From NCBI RefSeq assembly GCF_003663945.1, contig NZ_RCCH01000002.1, forward strand, positions 250,612 to 314,611: a DNA stretch of 64,000 nucleotides, read 5' to 3'. Position 1 is the stretch's first letter; the number at the start of each line of letters is the position of its first letter. Positions 53,990-62,970 of the stretch are shown here, one piece after another. Under the pieces are notes generated by a model that was given only the letters and a program-made list of their open reading frames with translations, was not told the DNA's origin and searched no databases. The stretch is from Lacinutrix venerupis (GTDB lineage Bacteria > Bacteroidota > Bacteroidia > Flavobacteriales > Flavobacteriaceae). The position numbers and the translations under genes are program-made.

Positions 53990-55780
53990 ATGAAAAAAAT
54001 CGCAATCTTTCTTGTGCTATTACTACCTATGTTAAATTTTTCGCAAGAAGTAGATACAGAAGAGAACAATACAATTTTTAAGGAGTTTTTAAACAACTTA
54101 TCGGGTAACTTAGAATCTAACGCACAATGGTATACAAACGATGCTGTATTAGGTGATTTTGAAGATCCGAATCCAGATTTTGAATTAAGAGATGAGCATG
54201 TTAGAGTTAATAGCTACTTACGTTTAGACTATAGCTTTTTAGATAATTTTACTGTAGGTTTACAGGTAGAAAGCTACGAACCTTTACCACTTATTAACTA
54301 TTATCCAGAATATAACGACACACAAATTGCCACATATTACGCAAATTACAGAAACAAAACTTTAGATGTTACCGCAGGATATTTTTACGAACAATTTGGA
54401 AGCGGATTATTACTTCGTGCTTTTGAAGAAAGACAACTTGGTTTAAATACTGCGCTTAGAGGTGGACGTATAAAATACAATCCAACAGAGTATTTAGACG
54501 TAACTGCACTATACGGGCAACAACGTGTTGCTTTTGATGTTTCTGAAAGTGATATTTTTGGTTTCGACACAAATTTTGATTTTGCCAAAGCATTTGAAAT
54601 TAAAGGTTTTAGCAGATTAAATTTAGGATTAAGCTATGTTGGCAAAAAAGAAGATTTTACACCTCCTGTTGATGAGTTTGATCCAACTAATGAATTTGAC
54701 ACAACAGATTTTCCAGAAATGATAAACTCTTATTCCGCAAGACTAGATGTCGATTTTGGCAACGTTTACTTTAAAACAGAGTACGCTTTAAAAGGTGAAG
54801 ACGTCTCTTATATTCCTCCTGCATTACCAGGAACTGGTATTATTGAAGGAAAGTATTTTGATGGTAATGCACTTTTATTTACTGCAGGATATAGTAAAAA
54901 AGGCCTAGGTGTAAGCAATACGTTTAGACGTATGGAAAACATGATTTTCACTGCAGAAAGAGAGGCTAAGAATATTTCTTCAACAGAATTTCAGTTTAAT
55001 ATGCAAAATGTTAACTACCTACCAACTTTAACCAAACAACAAGATTATTCGTTAGCAAACATTTATATATATAATACTCAACCAGGATTATTTTTACAAA
55101 ACTTTGGAGGTCAAGCAGGAGAGATAGGAAATACTTTAGATATTTTTTACAACTTTAAAAAAGGTTCTTTATTAGGTGGAAAATACGGAACGAAATTTAC
55201 AATGAATTTTTCTTATTGGGCTTTATTAGAAGCTGAGTTTGATCAAGCTGAATCTACTTACGAGGCTGAGTTTTTAAAATTTGGAAAACGACTTAACAGA
55301 GATATTAATTTTGAAGTTAGAAAAAGGTTTTCAAAAAATTGGTCTTCTATATTTACATATGTTAACACTATTGTTGACAAAGGAGTTGCATTAGGTGGTA
55401 ATTTAGGAACAGATGGTGATATTAAATCTCAGGTTGCTATTGCAGATATTACACACAAATTAGGTAACGGAAAATCTATAAGAATAGAAGCTCAACACTT
55501 ATGGACCAAAGATGACAAGAAAAATTGGGCTGGCGGAACATTAGAGTATGTGGCAAGCAGAAAACTAGCCTTTTATGTTACAGACATATATAATTACGGA
55601 AATGATATAGAAGAAGATCAAAATCATTATTACAACATTGGTGGTAGTTTTACCAAAGGAGCCACAAGAGTAGCTTTAAATTACGGAAGACAACGCGGTG
55701 GATTACTTTGTGTAGGTGGCGTATGTAGATTTGTGCCTGAAAATACAGGATTAACACTTAACCTATCTACTTCATTTTAA
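53990..55780 (+). CDS. DUF6029 family predicted outer-membrane protein
   Basis: 596 residues. Signal peptide to LNFSQ (about 19). Long beta-rich sequence typical of barrels (LRLDYSFLDNFTVGLQVES, AGYFYEQFGSGLLLRAFEER, YNPTEYLDVTALYG), with a terminal aromatic (NLSTSF). It is a Bacteroidetes-specific family of unknown function that I recall as DUF6029. Co-directional with TlpA upstream, which may mature its cysteines: LCVGGVCRF near the end holds a CxxxxxC pair. Confidence 0.85.
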   Translation: MKKIAIFLVLLLPMLNFSQEVDTEENNTIFKEFLNNLSGNLESNAQWYTNDAVLGDFEDPNPDFELRDEHVRVNSYLRLDYSFLDNFTVGLQVESYEPLPLINYYPEYNDTQIATYYANYRNKTLDVTAGYFYEQFGSGLLLRAFEERQLGLNTALRGGRIKYNPTEYLDVTALYGQQRVAFDVSESDIFGFDTNFDFAKAFEIKGFSRLNLGLSYVGKKEDFTPPVDEFDPTNEFDTTDFPEMINSYSARLDVDFGNVYFKTEYALKGEDVSYIPPALPGTGIIEGKYFDGNALLFTAGYSKKGLGVSNTFRRMENMIFTAEREAKNISSTEFQFNMQNVNYLPTLTKQQDYSLANIYIYNTQPGLFLQNFGGQAGEIGNTLDIFYNFKKGSLLGGKYGTKFTMNFSYWALLEAEFDQAESTYEAEFLKFGKRLNRDINFEVRKRFSKNWSSIFTYVNTIVDKGVALGGNLGTDGDIKSQVAIADITHKLGNGKSIRIEAQHLWTKDDKKNWAGGTLEYVASRKLAFYVTDIYNYGNDIEEDQNHYYNIGGSFTKGATRVALNYGRQRGGLLCVGGVCRFVPENTGLTLNLSTSF

Positions 55781-55804
55781 AAAAATATAATAGTTTAATA
55801 ACAG

Positions 55805-55831
55805 AAAAGGCTTCCGTTATGGAAGCCTTTT
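55805..55831. terminator. Bidirectional terminator
   Basis: Perfect 11-bp stem AAAAGGCTTCC / GGAAGCCTTTT (55805-55815, 55821-55831), loop GTTAT, between convergent genes. Confidence 0.93.
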
Positions 55832-55858
55832 CTAGTTTATAAATTACCAATTAGTATT

Positions 55859-56632
55859 TTATTTTCCTCCATTAGCTTGTAAATCTGCAATACATTGTGC
55901 ATCTAATTGAGGCGCTTGACTTAAACCTATTAAGTTATCTATTCCAGAACCAGTTTCTGCTGCCCAATACATTAAACAAGTATCAACATTACAATGTTTT
56001 GGATGCTCACTATCTTCGTGAGCAGATTGTAATGATGCTCCTAAATTAGTTAATCCTAAAATATGACCAAATTCATGTGTAATTACAGTAGTTTCTAAAA
56101 CTGTACGATTTGGTTCTACTGCACTATTACTTAAATCCTCAATAGTTTCTTGGTAAATAACAAACGATGTGTTTCTATAAGCTGTTCCCAAAACAACTCC
56201 GGATCCAGTATTACTAGCAGATGCTCCGTCTGCAAAAAATGCCCAAACAGCAATTTCATCTCCAGTATTAAATTTTGTTCTATTTGCATCTTCTATTGCT
56301 CTAATCTCATCATTAGTATAAGGAGATAGTCCAGGTGAAGCAATTGCTCTTTTCTCTACTGTAATACCATTTGGTTTAAATGTTCTATCTTCAAGAAAAG
56401 AAACAAAATTATCTACACTGGCTTGAGTTGGCTCAAAACCTTCTACATAAACCAACTCAACAACCATACTTTTAAAAGTTGTACTTGAAAGCAAGTCGTT
56501 AGAAGAAGTTCCTGTTCCTTGAAGGTGTGATGTTGGATTATCTGTATTATTGTTTCCACTAGCAGCACTGTCATCATCACTAGAACAAGCTACAATAAAA
56601 ATTAAAAGTAAAATGTAAAATGTCTTTTTCAT
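55859..56632 (-). CDS. Lipoprotein zinc metalloprotease (metzincin-like)
   Basis: 257 residues. Lipobox Cys16 (LLIFIVACSSDD). Zinc helix THEFGHILGL with H186, E187, H190. The third metzincin ligand would be at 196 but is Asn; instead an insertion follows and the chain returns with EHPKHCNVDTCLMYW, whose His before Cys matches the position after which CxnC and the Met-turn (LMYW) normally come. So the third ligand is probably the His of PKHC. Exported, tethered to a membrane; substrate unknown. Confidence 0.85.
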   Translation of the reverse strand: MKKTFYILLLIFIVACSSDDDSAASGNNNTDNPTSHLQGTGTSSNDLLSSTTFKSMVVELVYVEGFEPTQASVDNFVSFLEDRTFKPNGITVEKRAIASPGLSPYTNDEIRAIEDANRTKFNTGDEIAVWAFFADGASASNTGSGVVLGTAYRNTSFVIYQETIEDLSNSAVEPNRTVLETTVITHEFGHILGLTNLGASLQSAHEDSEHPKHCNVDTCLMYWAAETGSGIDNLIGLSQAPQLDAQCIADLQANGGK

Positions 56633-56693
56633 ATATGTAAATTATTATTTAATAATAGTTTTTTTTATTAACGATAAAATATAAGTTTTAGTT

Positions 56694-59192
56694 TTAAAAA
56701 TAAAAACCAAAACTACCTGTAACACCAAATTTTCTAGCATCAGGATTTAAAATAGGATCTAAGTAGTTGCCTCTAAAATTAAAATCTATTCTAAACACTT
56801 TAAAAATATTCCCTACACCTACACTATATTCATAATAAGCCTCCTTATTTGGCGCCACATAAGTTAGCCCAGAAGCATTAATATTTCTATTATCTTGTGA
56901 TACGTCACCCATAACACCTCTAAAACCTACAATAGCTCTAAGGTTATATTTTTTTAGAAATGGAATTCTAGAAAATAAACGTCCGTTAAAATTATGCTCT
57001 ACATGAAGTGTTGCATACTCATCGGTAACAAATTCGTAAAAATCTAAATTTGAAAATGTATTGTAAATTGAGAAGTAACTTTGGTTACCAGGAACAACAC
57101 TCATTAAACCTAACGGAATATCTCCATAAGTTTTTCCAACTTCAATACTAGTTGTTAATCTACCTAAACCTCCTAAAGACCATGGTTGGTAATAAGAAAA
57201 TTGAAGTTTTTTATAATCGAAATCACTATTAAACATATTTGGATCTCCTACAGTTACTTGAGCAAATAATCTTGCAAAGTCATCATTTTTTATTCGGCGT
57301 TCTACACCAAAACCTGTCATTTCCCTTTTTGGAAAATACGATAACGATAAGGCCGTTTCATATTGCTTAATTTCAGATTTAGTTTCTGTTTGAGATGCAT
57401 CGGTAAAATAGTCTAAACTAAATGTTGAGGATGCAGATTCTAATGTTTTATATGTTCCGCTTATTCGTGTTACAAAATTCCTAGACGGCTCGGCTTCTAT
57501 AGCCATTGTTGTTAAATTAACATTAGTTAATTTATCGTTAGTACCTGTTCCAACTACAGAAGATGATGCTAAACTTCTTCCTAAAACATCTGTAGAACTT
57601 GTTAAACTTGCGCCTATTTGCTCTACATCTCGTCTATTTCCTCCAGAAATAATTAAACGGCTTTTTTTATCTAATAGCCATTTTCCAGAAATACCATATT
57701 TAAATTTATCGTCTCTAAAACCATAAGCTAAAAAACCTTCTATACGCCATAAATCGTTTTGTCCAAAATAAGTTCTTCCACCTCCACGCAATCTTACTCC
57801 TTCTACTTCATTATATCCAAAAGTTGAAAAAATGGGACCATAATCTAAATTTAACTCATCAAATTCTATATATCCTGAAGCTAGAATACTTCCTAAATTA
57901 TAAAGACGTTTAAATTTTTTAGTTTTCTTTAGCGAGTCTAACATCACGTAGACTCCTTTTTCATCTTTACTTAAAGACTCCATTCTATTTTCTTCCCAAA
58001 AAGCATCGTCTTGGTTATAAATATCCTCGTTAAAACTATAAATTTTCTCTTTATAAAATTTAGGTTCTTTTTTCTCATTAAATTTATAGTTATCGTATAA
58101 AGTTGTACGTTTCCCATAAATCCCTTGTGATTTTTCTTTTTTATTAAAAGCAAAATCCGACATAAAATAGTCTCGTTTAATTAAGAAGGTAGAATCATTT
58201 AAAACATCAAATTCTTGTTCTATATATATTTCCTTAACCCAGTTAATATTTGCACTTTTAGAGGCTTGCATATTAATATCTTTAATAGCAAAAGTGGTAT
58301 CGGCAACCCAAAAATCTCCTTTAAAGGTTAATTCGTTTTTACGTCTTGGGTAATAAATAATATTGTAACACCATTTATTATCTATATAAGCACTATCTGC
58401 TAAAACATAATTATATGTTTGAATTCCTGTTCTAGAAATTGGACTAGTAAAACTCTTATCAAAAAACTTTAAATAATTATCGTAAACATCATAATCGCTA
58501 TATAAATCGTCTACAAAATCTATAATAACTTGATTGTTACTAAAACCTGAATTTTTATTTCCTTTTAAAATTTCTCTCTTTTCATTTATAACATTATCAC
58601 CATAAACCTCTGCAGAAGATTCATTAATAAACATTGGCAAATATGTTTTCCCTGTTACTTTAGAGGTATCTACTTGCTCGAAAACAAATTCCATTCCTCT
58701 AAAAAGTTTACTATTTATTGTCGAACTATCAATGGTATTTAAATCGAACTCAACTTTTTCATATTTATCGTATTTATATTGCTTGTATTGTTTTAAGCCA
58801 TTACTTCTTTTATTAGCCCAAATTTTACGTAAAATATCTATTGCTGGATTATTTTTTTTAGGTTGTTTTCCTGTTACTAAAACAACTTCTTGCAAAGTAG
58901 CCGCATCTTCTTGTAAAGTTACATCGAATTTATAATTTACTTTTTGTGGTAGTGTTACTGTTTGCTTTTGGAAACCTATAAAAGAATACACTATATTTTC
59001 ATGCGTTTCTTCGTCTTCTAAATAGTATCGCCCATTTTCGTCTGAAGTTGTACCAATACTTGTACCTTCGAAATATATATTTACGTATGGCACAGGTAAA
59101 TTAGCATCATCGTAAACATAACCACTAACTTTAGTTTGTGCGAATATAGAAATGCTTACTAAGCATAAAATCAACAATAAGTACTTTTTCAT
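56694..59192 (-). CDS. DUF5686 protein with carboxypeptidase-regulatory-like domain
   Basis: 832 residues from the ATG at 59190-59192; an in-frame TTG three codons earlier is rejected because it overlaps the -7 box. Signal peptide to SIFAQ; a CarboxypepD_reg-like beta-sandwich follows (about 20-100, VSGYVYDDANLPVPYVNIYF). DUF5686 then occupies the rest: IWANKRSNGLKQYKQYKYDKYEK split, YYPRRKNELTFKGDFWVAD, and a C-terminal Omp85-like barrel ending FGVTGSFGFYF. It is an outer-membrane protein without the receptor plug, function unknown. Transcribed separately from pdhB upstream (terminator 59207-59244). Confidence 0.88.
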   Translation of the reverse strand: MKKYLLLILCLVSISIFAQTKVSGYVYDDANLPVPYVNIYFEGTSIGTTSDENGRYYLEDEETHENIVYSFIGFQKQTVTLPQKVNYKFDVTLQEDAATLQEVVLVTGKQPKKNNPAIDILRKIWANKRSNGLKQYKQYKYDKYEKVEFDLNTIDSSTINSKLFRGMEFVFEQVDTSKVTGKTYLPMFINESSAEVYGDNVINEKREILKGNKNSGFSNNQVIIDFVDDLYSDYDVYDNYLKFFDKSFTSPISRTGIQTYNYVLADSAYIDNKWCYNIIYYPRRKNELTFKGDFWVADTTFAIKDINMQASKSANINWVKEIYIEQEFDVLNDSTFLIKRDYFMSDFAFNKKEKSQGIYGKRTTLYDNYKFNEKKEPKFYKEKIYSFNEDIYNQDDAFWEENRMESLSKDEKGVYVMLDSLKKTKKFKRLYNLGSILASGYIEFDELNLDYGPIFSTFGYNEVEGVRLRGGGRTYFGQNDLWRIEGFLAYGFRDDKFKYGISGKWLLDKKSRLIISGGNRRDVEQIGASLTSSTDVLGRSLASSSVVGTGTNDKLTNVNLTTMAIEAEPSRNFVTRISGTYKTLESASSTFSLDYFTDASQTETKSEIKQYETALSLSYFPKREMTGFGVERRIKNDDFARLFAQVTVGDPNMFNSDFDYKKLQFSYYQPWSLGGLGRLTTSIEVGKTYGDIPLGLMSVVPGNQSYFSIYNTFSNLDFYEFVTDEYATLHVEHNFNGRLFSRIPFLKKYNLRAIVGFRGVMGDVSQDNRNINASGLTYVAPNKEAYYEYSVGVGNIFKVFRIDFNFRGNYLDPILNPDARKFGVTGSFGFYF

Positions 59193-59198
59193 AGAAAC

Positions 59199-59206
59199 CA
59201 AATATA
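59199..59206 (-). promoter_or_regulatory. Bacteroidetes -7 box TATATTTG, very close to the DUF5686 start
   Basis: Exact TAnnTTTG match on the minus strand, 6 bases before the ATG at 59192. Transcription would start at or next to the start codon. Confidence 0.45.
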
Positions 59207-59244
59207 AAAAAGAAACTTCATCAACAATTATGCTAATGAAGTTT
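59207..59244 (-). terminator. Terminator after pdhB
   Basis: Inverted repeat AAACTTCAT / ATGAAGTTT (59213-59221, 59236-59244); on the minus strand it is followed by CTTTTTT. It lies between pdhB and DUF5686. Confidence 0.7.
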
Positions 59245-59267
59245 AATTTTTAATTATTTTTTAAATA

Positions 59268-60245
59268 TTATTTATACATTACCTTTTTTACCGCCTTAAT
59301 TACTTCGGTATAATCTGGTAACCATTCTGCTAAAAGTACAGGTGAGTATGGTGCAGGAGTATCTGCTGTATTAATTTTTACAACTGGTGCATCTAAATAA
59401 TCAAACGCTTCAGATTGTACAATATATGTTAACTCTGTAGAAACATTTCCAAATGGCCAAGCTTCTTCTAAAACAACCAAACGATTTGTTTTCTTTACAG
59501 ACTCTAAAACAGCTTTTTTATCTAAAGGACGTACAGTTCTTAAATCTATAATTTCACAAGAGATACCATCTTTTGCTAATTCGTCTGCTGCTTTATAAGC
59601 CTCTTTAATAATCTTTCCAAAAGAAACAATAGTTACATCTGTTCCTTCTCTTTTTATATCGGCAACTCCTAAAGGAATCGTGTATTCTCCTTCTGGCACT
59701 TCACCTTTATCTCCATACATTTGCTCGCTTTCCATAAAAATAACTGGATCATCATCACGAATAGCTGCTTTTAACAAACCTTTTGCATCATATGGGTTAG
59801 ATGGCACTACAACTTTTAATCCTGGAGTATTAGCAAACCAACTCTCGAAAGCTTGAGAGTGTGTTGCCGCTAATTGACCTGCAGAAGCAGTTGGACCACG
59901 AAATACAATAGGACATTTAAATTGCCCACCAGACATTTGTCTAATTTTGGCTGCGTTATTTATAATTTGATCAATTCCTACTAAAGAGAAATTAAAAGTC
60001 ATGTATTCTACAATAGGTCTGTTTCCCGTCATTGTAGAGCCAATAGCAATCCCTGCAAAACCAAGTTCTGCAATTGGAGTATCTATAACACGTTTAGCAC
60101 CAAATTCGTCTAACATACCTTTAGATGCTTTATAAGCACCATTATATTCTGCGACCTCTTCTCCCATTAAGTAAATGCTTTCATCTCTGCGCATTTCCTC
60201 ACTCATTGCTTCACATATAGCTTCTCTAAATTGAATTGTTTTCAT
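59268..60245 (-). CDS. pdhB: Pyruvate dehydrogenase E1 component, beta subunit
   Basis: 325 residues. C-terminal half of the split E1 enzyme, which decarboxylates pyruvate with thiamine diphosphate. The TPP-contacting Glu is in YLMGEEVAEYNGAYKASKGM; PIVEYMTFNF, THSQAFESWFANTPGLKVV and DLRTVRPLDKKAVLESVKKT are family parts, with a C-terminal transketolase domain. The alpha subunit and E2 are not in the window, so the E1 genes are split in this genome. Confidence 0.95.
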   Translation of the reverse strand: MKTIQFREAICEAMSEEMRRDESIYLMGEEVAEYNGAYKASKGMLDEFGAKRVIDTPIAELGFAGIAIGSTMTGNRPIVEYMTFNFSLVGIDQIINNAAKIRQMSGGQFKCPIVFRGPTASAGQLAATHSQAFESWFANTPGLKVVVPSNPYDAKGLLKAAIRDDDPVIFMESEQMYGDKGEVPEGEYTIPLGVADIKREGTDVTIVSFGKIIKEAYKAADELAKDGISCEIIDLRTVRPLDKKAVLESVKKTNRLVVLEEAWPFGNVSTELTYIVQSEAFDYLDAPVVKINTADTPAPYSPVLLAEWLPDYTEVIKAVKKVMYK

Positions 60246-60267
60246 ATTGCTTTATAAAATTGAAACA

Positions 60268-60275
60268 CAAAAATA
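60268..60275 (-). promoter_or_regulatory. Bacteroidetes -7 box TATTTTTG for pdhB
   Basis: Exact TAnnTTTG match on the minus strand, 22 bases before the pdhB ATG. Confidence 0.5.
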
Positions 60276-60447
60276 ACAATAACTCTAAACTATTAAAGCA
60301 GAATTTATTTAAAATTTATTATGCATGCATAGTATTTTTTAGAAATAAAATTTTTATCTTCGTAACCTGAAAAAATGATGCTCTTTACGAAATCGATTTA
60401 GTAATTAGCATCTCTAATAATAAATAATCTTAATTAATTATAAAAAT

Positions 60448-61194
60448 ATGAAGGTTTTAGTGTGTATTAGTCACGTGCCAGACACAACATCAAAAATTAA
60501 TTTTACAGACGGAGATTCTAAATTCGACACCAATGGTGTACAGTTTGTTATTAACCCAAACGATGAGTTTGGTTTAACTCGTGCTATGTGGTTTAAAGAA
60601 AAACAAGGTGCAAGTGTAGATGTTGTAAATGTAGGAGGTGCAGAAACAGAACCAACTTTGCGTAAAGCATTAGCAATTGGTGCAGATAATGCAATTAGAG
60701 TAAATGCAGAAGCTAAAGATGGCTTTCAAGTGGCTAAAGAATTAGCTAAAGTAGTCCAAGATGGTGGTTACGATTTAGTAATTGCAGGTCGTGAGTCTAT
60801 AGATTATAATGGTGGTATGGTACCAGGAATGTTATCTGAATTAACAGGAGCAAATTTTGTTACTAACTGTATTAGTTTAGAAGTAGAAGGAACAAATGCT
60901 ACCGCTACAAGAGAAATTGACGGAGGTAAAGAAACAGTAACTACATCTTTACCATTAGTAATTGCAGGACAAAAAGGATTAGTAGAAGAAAGTGATTTAC
61001 GTATTCCTAACATGAGAGGAATCATGATGGCAAGAAAAAAACCTTTAAATGTTGTAGAAGCAGCTAATGCAGAAACTGAAACAACATCGGTTAAATTTGA
61101 AAAGCCAGCACCAAAAGGCGCTGTAACTTTAGTAGATGCAGATAACCTAGACCAGTTAGTAAACTTACTTCATAACGAAGCAAAAGTGATTTAA
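60448..61194 (+). CDS. etfB: Electron transfer flavoprotein beta subunit
   Basis: 248 residues. KVLVCISHVPDTTSKINF at the start, NPNDEFGLTRAMW, the AMP-binding region IAGRESIDYNGGMVPGMLSE and LPLVIAGQKGLVEES; VPNMRGIM-like (IPNMRGIMMARKKP) closes the recognition loop. It carries electrons from acyl-CoA dehydrogenases. 102 bases, holding two hairpins, separate it from etfA. A near-match -7 box (TATCTTCG, 60355-60362) is 85 bases upstream of the ATG. Confidence 0.96.
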   Translation: MKVLVCISHVPDTTSKINFTDGDSKFDTNGVQFVINPNDEFGLTRAMWFKEKQGASVDVVNVGGAETEPTLRKALAIGADNAIRVNAEAKDGFQVAKELAKVVQDGGYDLVIAGRESIDYNGGMVPGMLSELTGANFVTNCISLEVEGTNATATREIDGGKETVTTSLPLVIAGQKGLVEESDLRIPNMRGIMMARKKPLNVVEAANAETETTSVKFEKPAPKGAVTLVDADNLDQLVNLLHNEAKVI

Positions 61195-61208
61195 TAATGC
61201 ATTAAATC

Positions 61209-61277
61209 ATTCCGAAGTATTTCGGAATCTTTTGAAATTAAAGTAAAGATTAACGAGTTCCTGAAATAACTTCAGGA
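61209..61277. repeat. Two consecutive palindromes between etfB and etfA
   Basis: ATTCCGAA / TTCGGAAT (61209-61216, 61221-61228, loop GTAT) and TCCTGAA / TTCAGGA (61259-61265, 61271-61277, loop ATAAC). The first is followed by CTTTT. Resemble small flavobacterial dispersed palindromes; may set the etfB to etfA ratio. Confidence 0.5.
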
Positions 61278-61296
61278 TTACAAAAAAGAAAAAATT

Positions 61297-62259
61297 ATGT
61301 CAGTTTTAGTATATACAGAATCAGAAAACGGAAAATTTAAAAAAACAGCTTTAGAAGTAGCATCTTATGCTAAAGCAGTTGCAGACCAATTAGGCACAAC
61401 GGTAACAGCTGTAGCGGTAAACGCAAACGATACTAGCGAGCTAGGAAAATATGGTGTAGATAAAATATTAAATGTATCAAACTCAGGATTAGATAAATTT
61501 AATGCAAAATCTTATGCTTCAGTAATTAAACAAGCAGTAGAAAAAGAAGGAGCAAAAGTAGTTATTGTTAGCCAAACAGCAGATAGTAAGTATTTAGCAC
61601 CTGTTTTAGCAGTAGGTTTAAATGCAGGTTACGCATCGAACGTAGTAGAAGCGCCGTCAAGTACAGCACCATTTACAGTAAAACGCACAGCATTTACAAA
61701 CAAAGCATTTAATATTACAGCAATAAATACAGATGTTAAAGTTGTTGGTGTATCAAATAACGCTTTTGGTTTAGTTGAAAATGAAGCTAGTGCAACAACC
61801 GAAGATTTTGCTCCAACTGTTGAAGAATCTGGAGTTATAGTACAATCTGTAGATAAAGCAACAGATAAAGTTACAATTGCAGATGCAGAAATAGTTGTAT
61901 CTGCAGGACGCGGATTAAAAGGACCAGAAAATTGGGGAATGGTAGAAGAATTAGCAGAAGTTCTTGGAGCTGCAACAGCTTGTTCTAAACCAGTTTCAGA
62001 TTTAGGATGGAGACCACACAGTGAACACGTTGGGCAAACAGGTAAACCTGTAGCTTCAAATTTATATATAGCAATAGGTATTTCTGGAGCAATACAACAC
62101 TTAGCAGGAATCAATGCTTCTAAAGTAAAAGTTGTTGTAAACACAGACCCAGAAGCACCATTCTTTAAAGCTGCAGATTATGGAGTTGTAGGTGATGCTT
62201 TTGAGGTTATTCCTGCTCTTATAGAAAAATTAAAAGCTTTTAAAGCGGCAAACGCATAA
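61297..62259 (+). CDS. etfA: Electron transfer flavoprotein alpha subunit
   Basis: 320 residues. The C-terminal FAD domain is clear: VSAGRGLKGPENWGMVEELA, ACSKPVSDLGWRPHSEHVGQTGK split, LYIAIGISGAIQHLAGI and NTDPEAPFFKAADYGVVGD. The N-terminal part is shorter and more diverged, as usual. Partner of etfB. Confidence 0.97.
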   Translation: MSVLVYTESENGKFKKTALEVASYAKAVADQLGTTVTAVAVNANDTSELGKYGVDKILNVSNSGLDKFNAKSYASVIKQAVEKEGAKVVIVSQTADSKYLAPVLAVGLNAGYASNVVEAPSSTAPFTVKRTAFTNKAFNITAINTDVKVVGVSNNAFGLVENEASATTEDFAPTVEESGVIVQSVDKATDKVTIADAEIVVSAGRGLKGPENWGMVEELAEVLGAATACSKPVSDLGWRPHSEHVGQTGKPVASNLYIAIGISGAIQHLAGINASKVKVVVNTDPEAPFFKAADYGVVGDAFEVIPALIEKLKAFKAANA

Positions 62260-62280
62260 TTTTTTTTAAATTGTGCTCGT

Positions 62281-62338
62281 AAAAAAGCGGTTAATGCTAA
62301 TTGGTACTACTCCATTTTACATTTAACCGCTTTTTTTT
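62281..62338 (+). terminator. Terminator after etfA
   Basis: AAAAAAGCGGTTAA / TTAACCGCTTTTTT (62281-62294, 62323-62336) with a 28-base loop, then T-run. Ends 13 bases before the next ATG, so any promoter for that gene overlaps it or lies upstream. Confidence 0.75.
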
Positions 62339-62351
62339 CATTTATATATTT

Positions 62352-62966
62352 ATGAGTTTAGTAAGACTAAAAATAAAAGGAATATCATACAGCCAAACCC
62401 AGAATGGCGCGTATGCTTTAATATTAAACGAGGTAGATGGTGAACGAAAACTACCAATTGTTATAGGTGCATTTGAAGCACAATCTATTGCGATTGCGCT
62501 TGAAAAAGAAATAAGACCTCCTCGTCCACTAACGCACGATTTATTTAAAAACTTTGCAGACAGATTTGATGTTGTTGTAAAACAAGTAATTATACATAAA
62601 CTGGTTGATGGTGTATTTTACTCAAGTTTAATTTGCGAACGTGATAAAATTGAAGAAATAATAGATGCTAGAACCAGTGATGCTATAGCATTAGCTCTTC
62701 GTTTTCAAGCACCTATTTTTACTTATAAAAACATTCTAGATAAAGCAGGAATTTATTTAAAAGTAGACCCTAAAAAAGAGGATGATGAAGATACTGAAGA
62801 CAGTGTCTTAATTGAAGATATTATTAATGAGGAATTGGAGTTTTTAGATAACGACGATTACAATTCAAATTCTTTAGAAGAATTACATAACTTACTTGCC
62901 GAAGCTGTAGCAAATGAAGATTACGAAACTGCTGCAAAAATTAGAGACGAGATTTCTAAACGATAA
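62352..62966 (+). CDS. Bifunctional nuclease family protein (DUF151 with UVR motif)
   Basis: 204 residues from the ATG at 62352 (MSLVRLKIKGISYSQTQNGAY); the longer in-frame start at 62301 lies in the terminator loop. The DUF151/BFN domain spans about 1-145: LPIVIGAFEAQSIAIALE, RPLTHDLFKNFADRFDV, ARTSDAIALALRFQAPIF. A C-terminal UvrB/C-type helix (LEELHNLLAEAVANEDYETA, then AAKIRDEI) may bind a partner. Plant homologues degrade RNA and DNA; bacterial function is inferred. Confidence 0.92.
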   Translation: MSLVRLKIKGISYSQTQNGAYALILNEVDGERKLPIVIGAFEAQSIAIALEKEIRPPRPLTHDLFKNFADRFDVVVKQVIIHKLVDGVFYSSLICERDKIEEIIDARTSDAIALALRFQAPIFTYKNILDKAGIYLKVDPKKEDDEDTEDSVLIEDIINEELEFLDNDDYNSNSLEELHNLLAEAVANEDYETAAKIRDEISKR

Positions 62967-62970
62967 TTTT

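Noticed and set aside
61629-62144. Minus-strand 171-residue frame inside etfA
   Set aside because: Shadow frame; etfA is complete with all FAD motifs.
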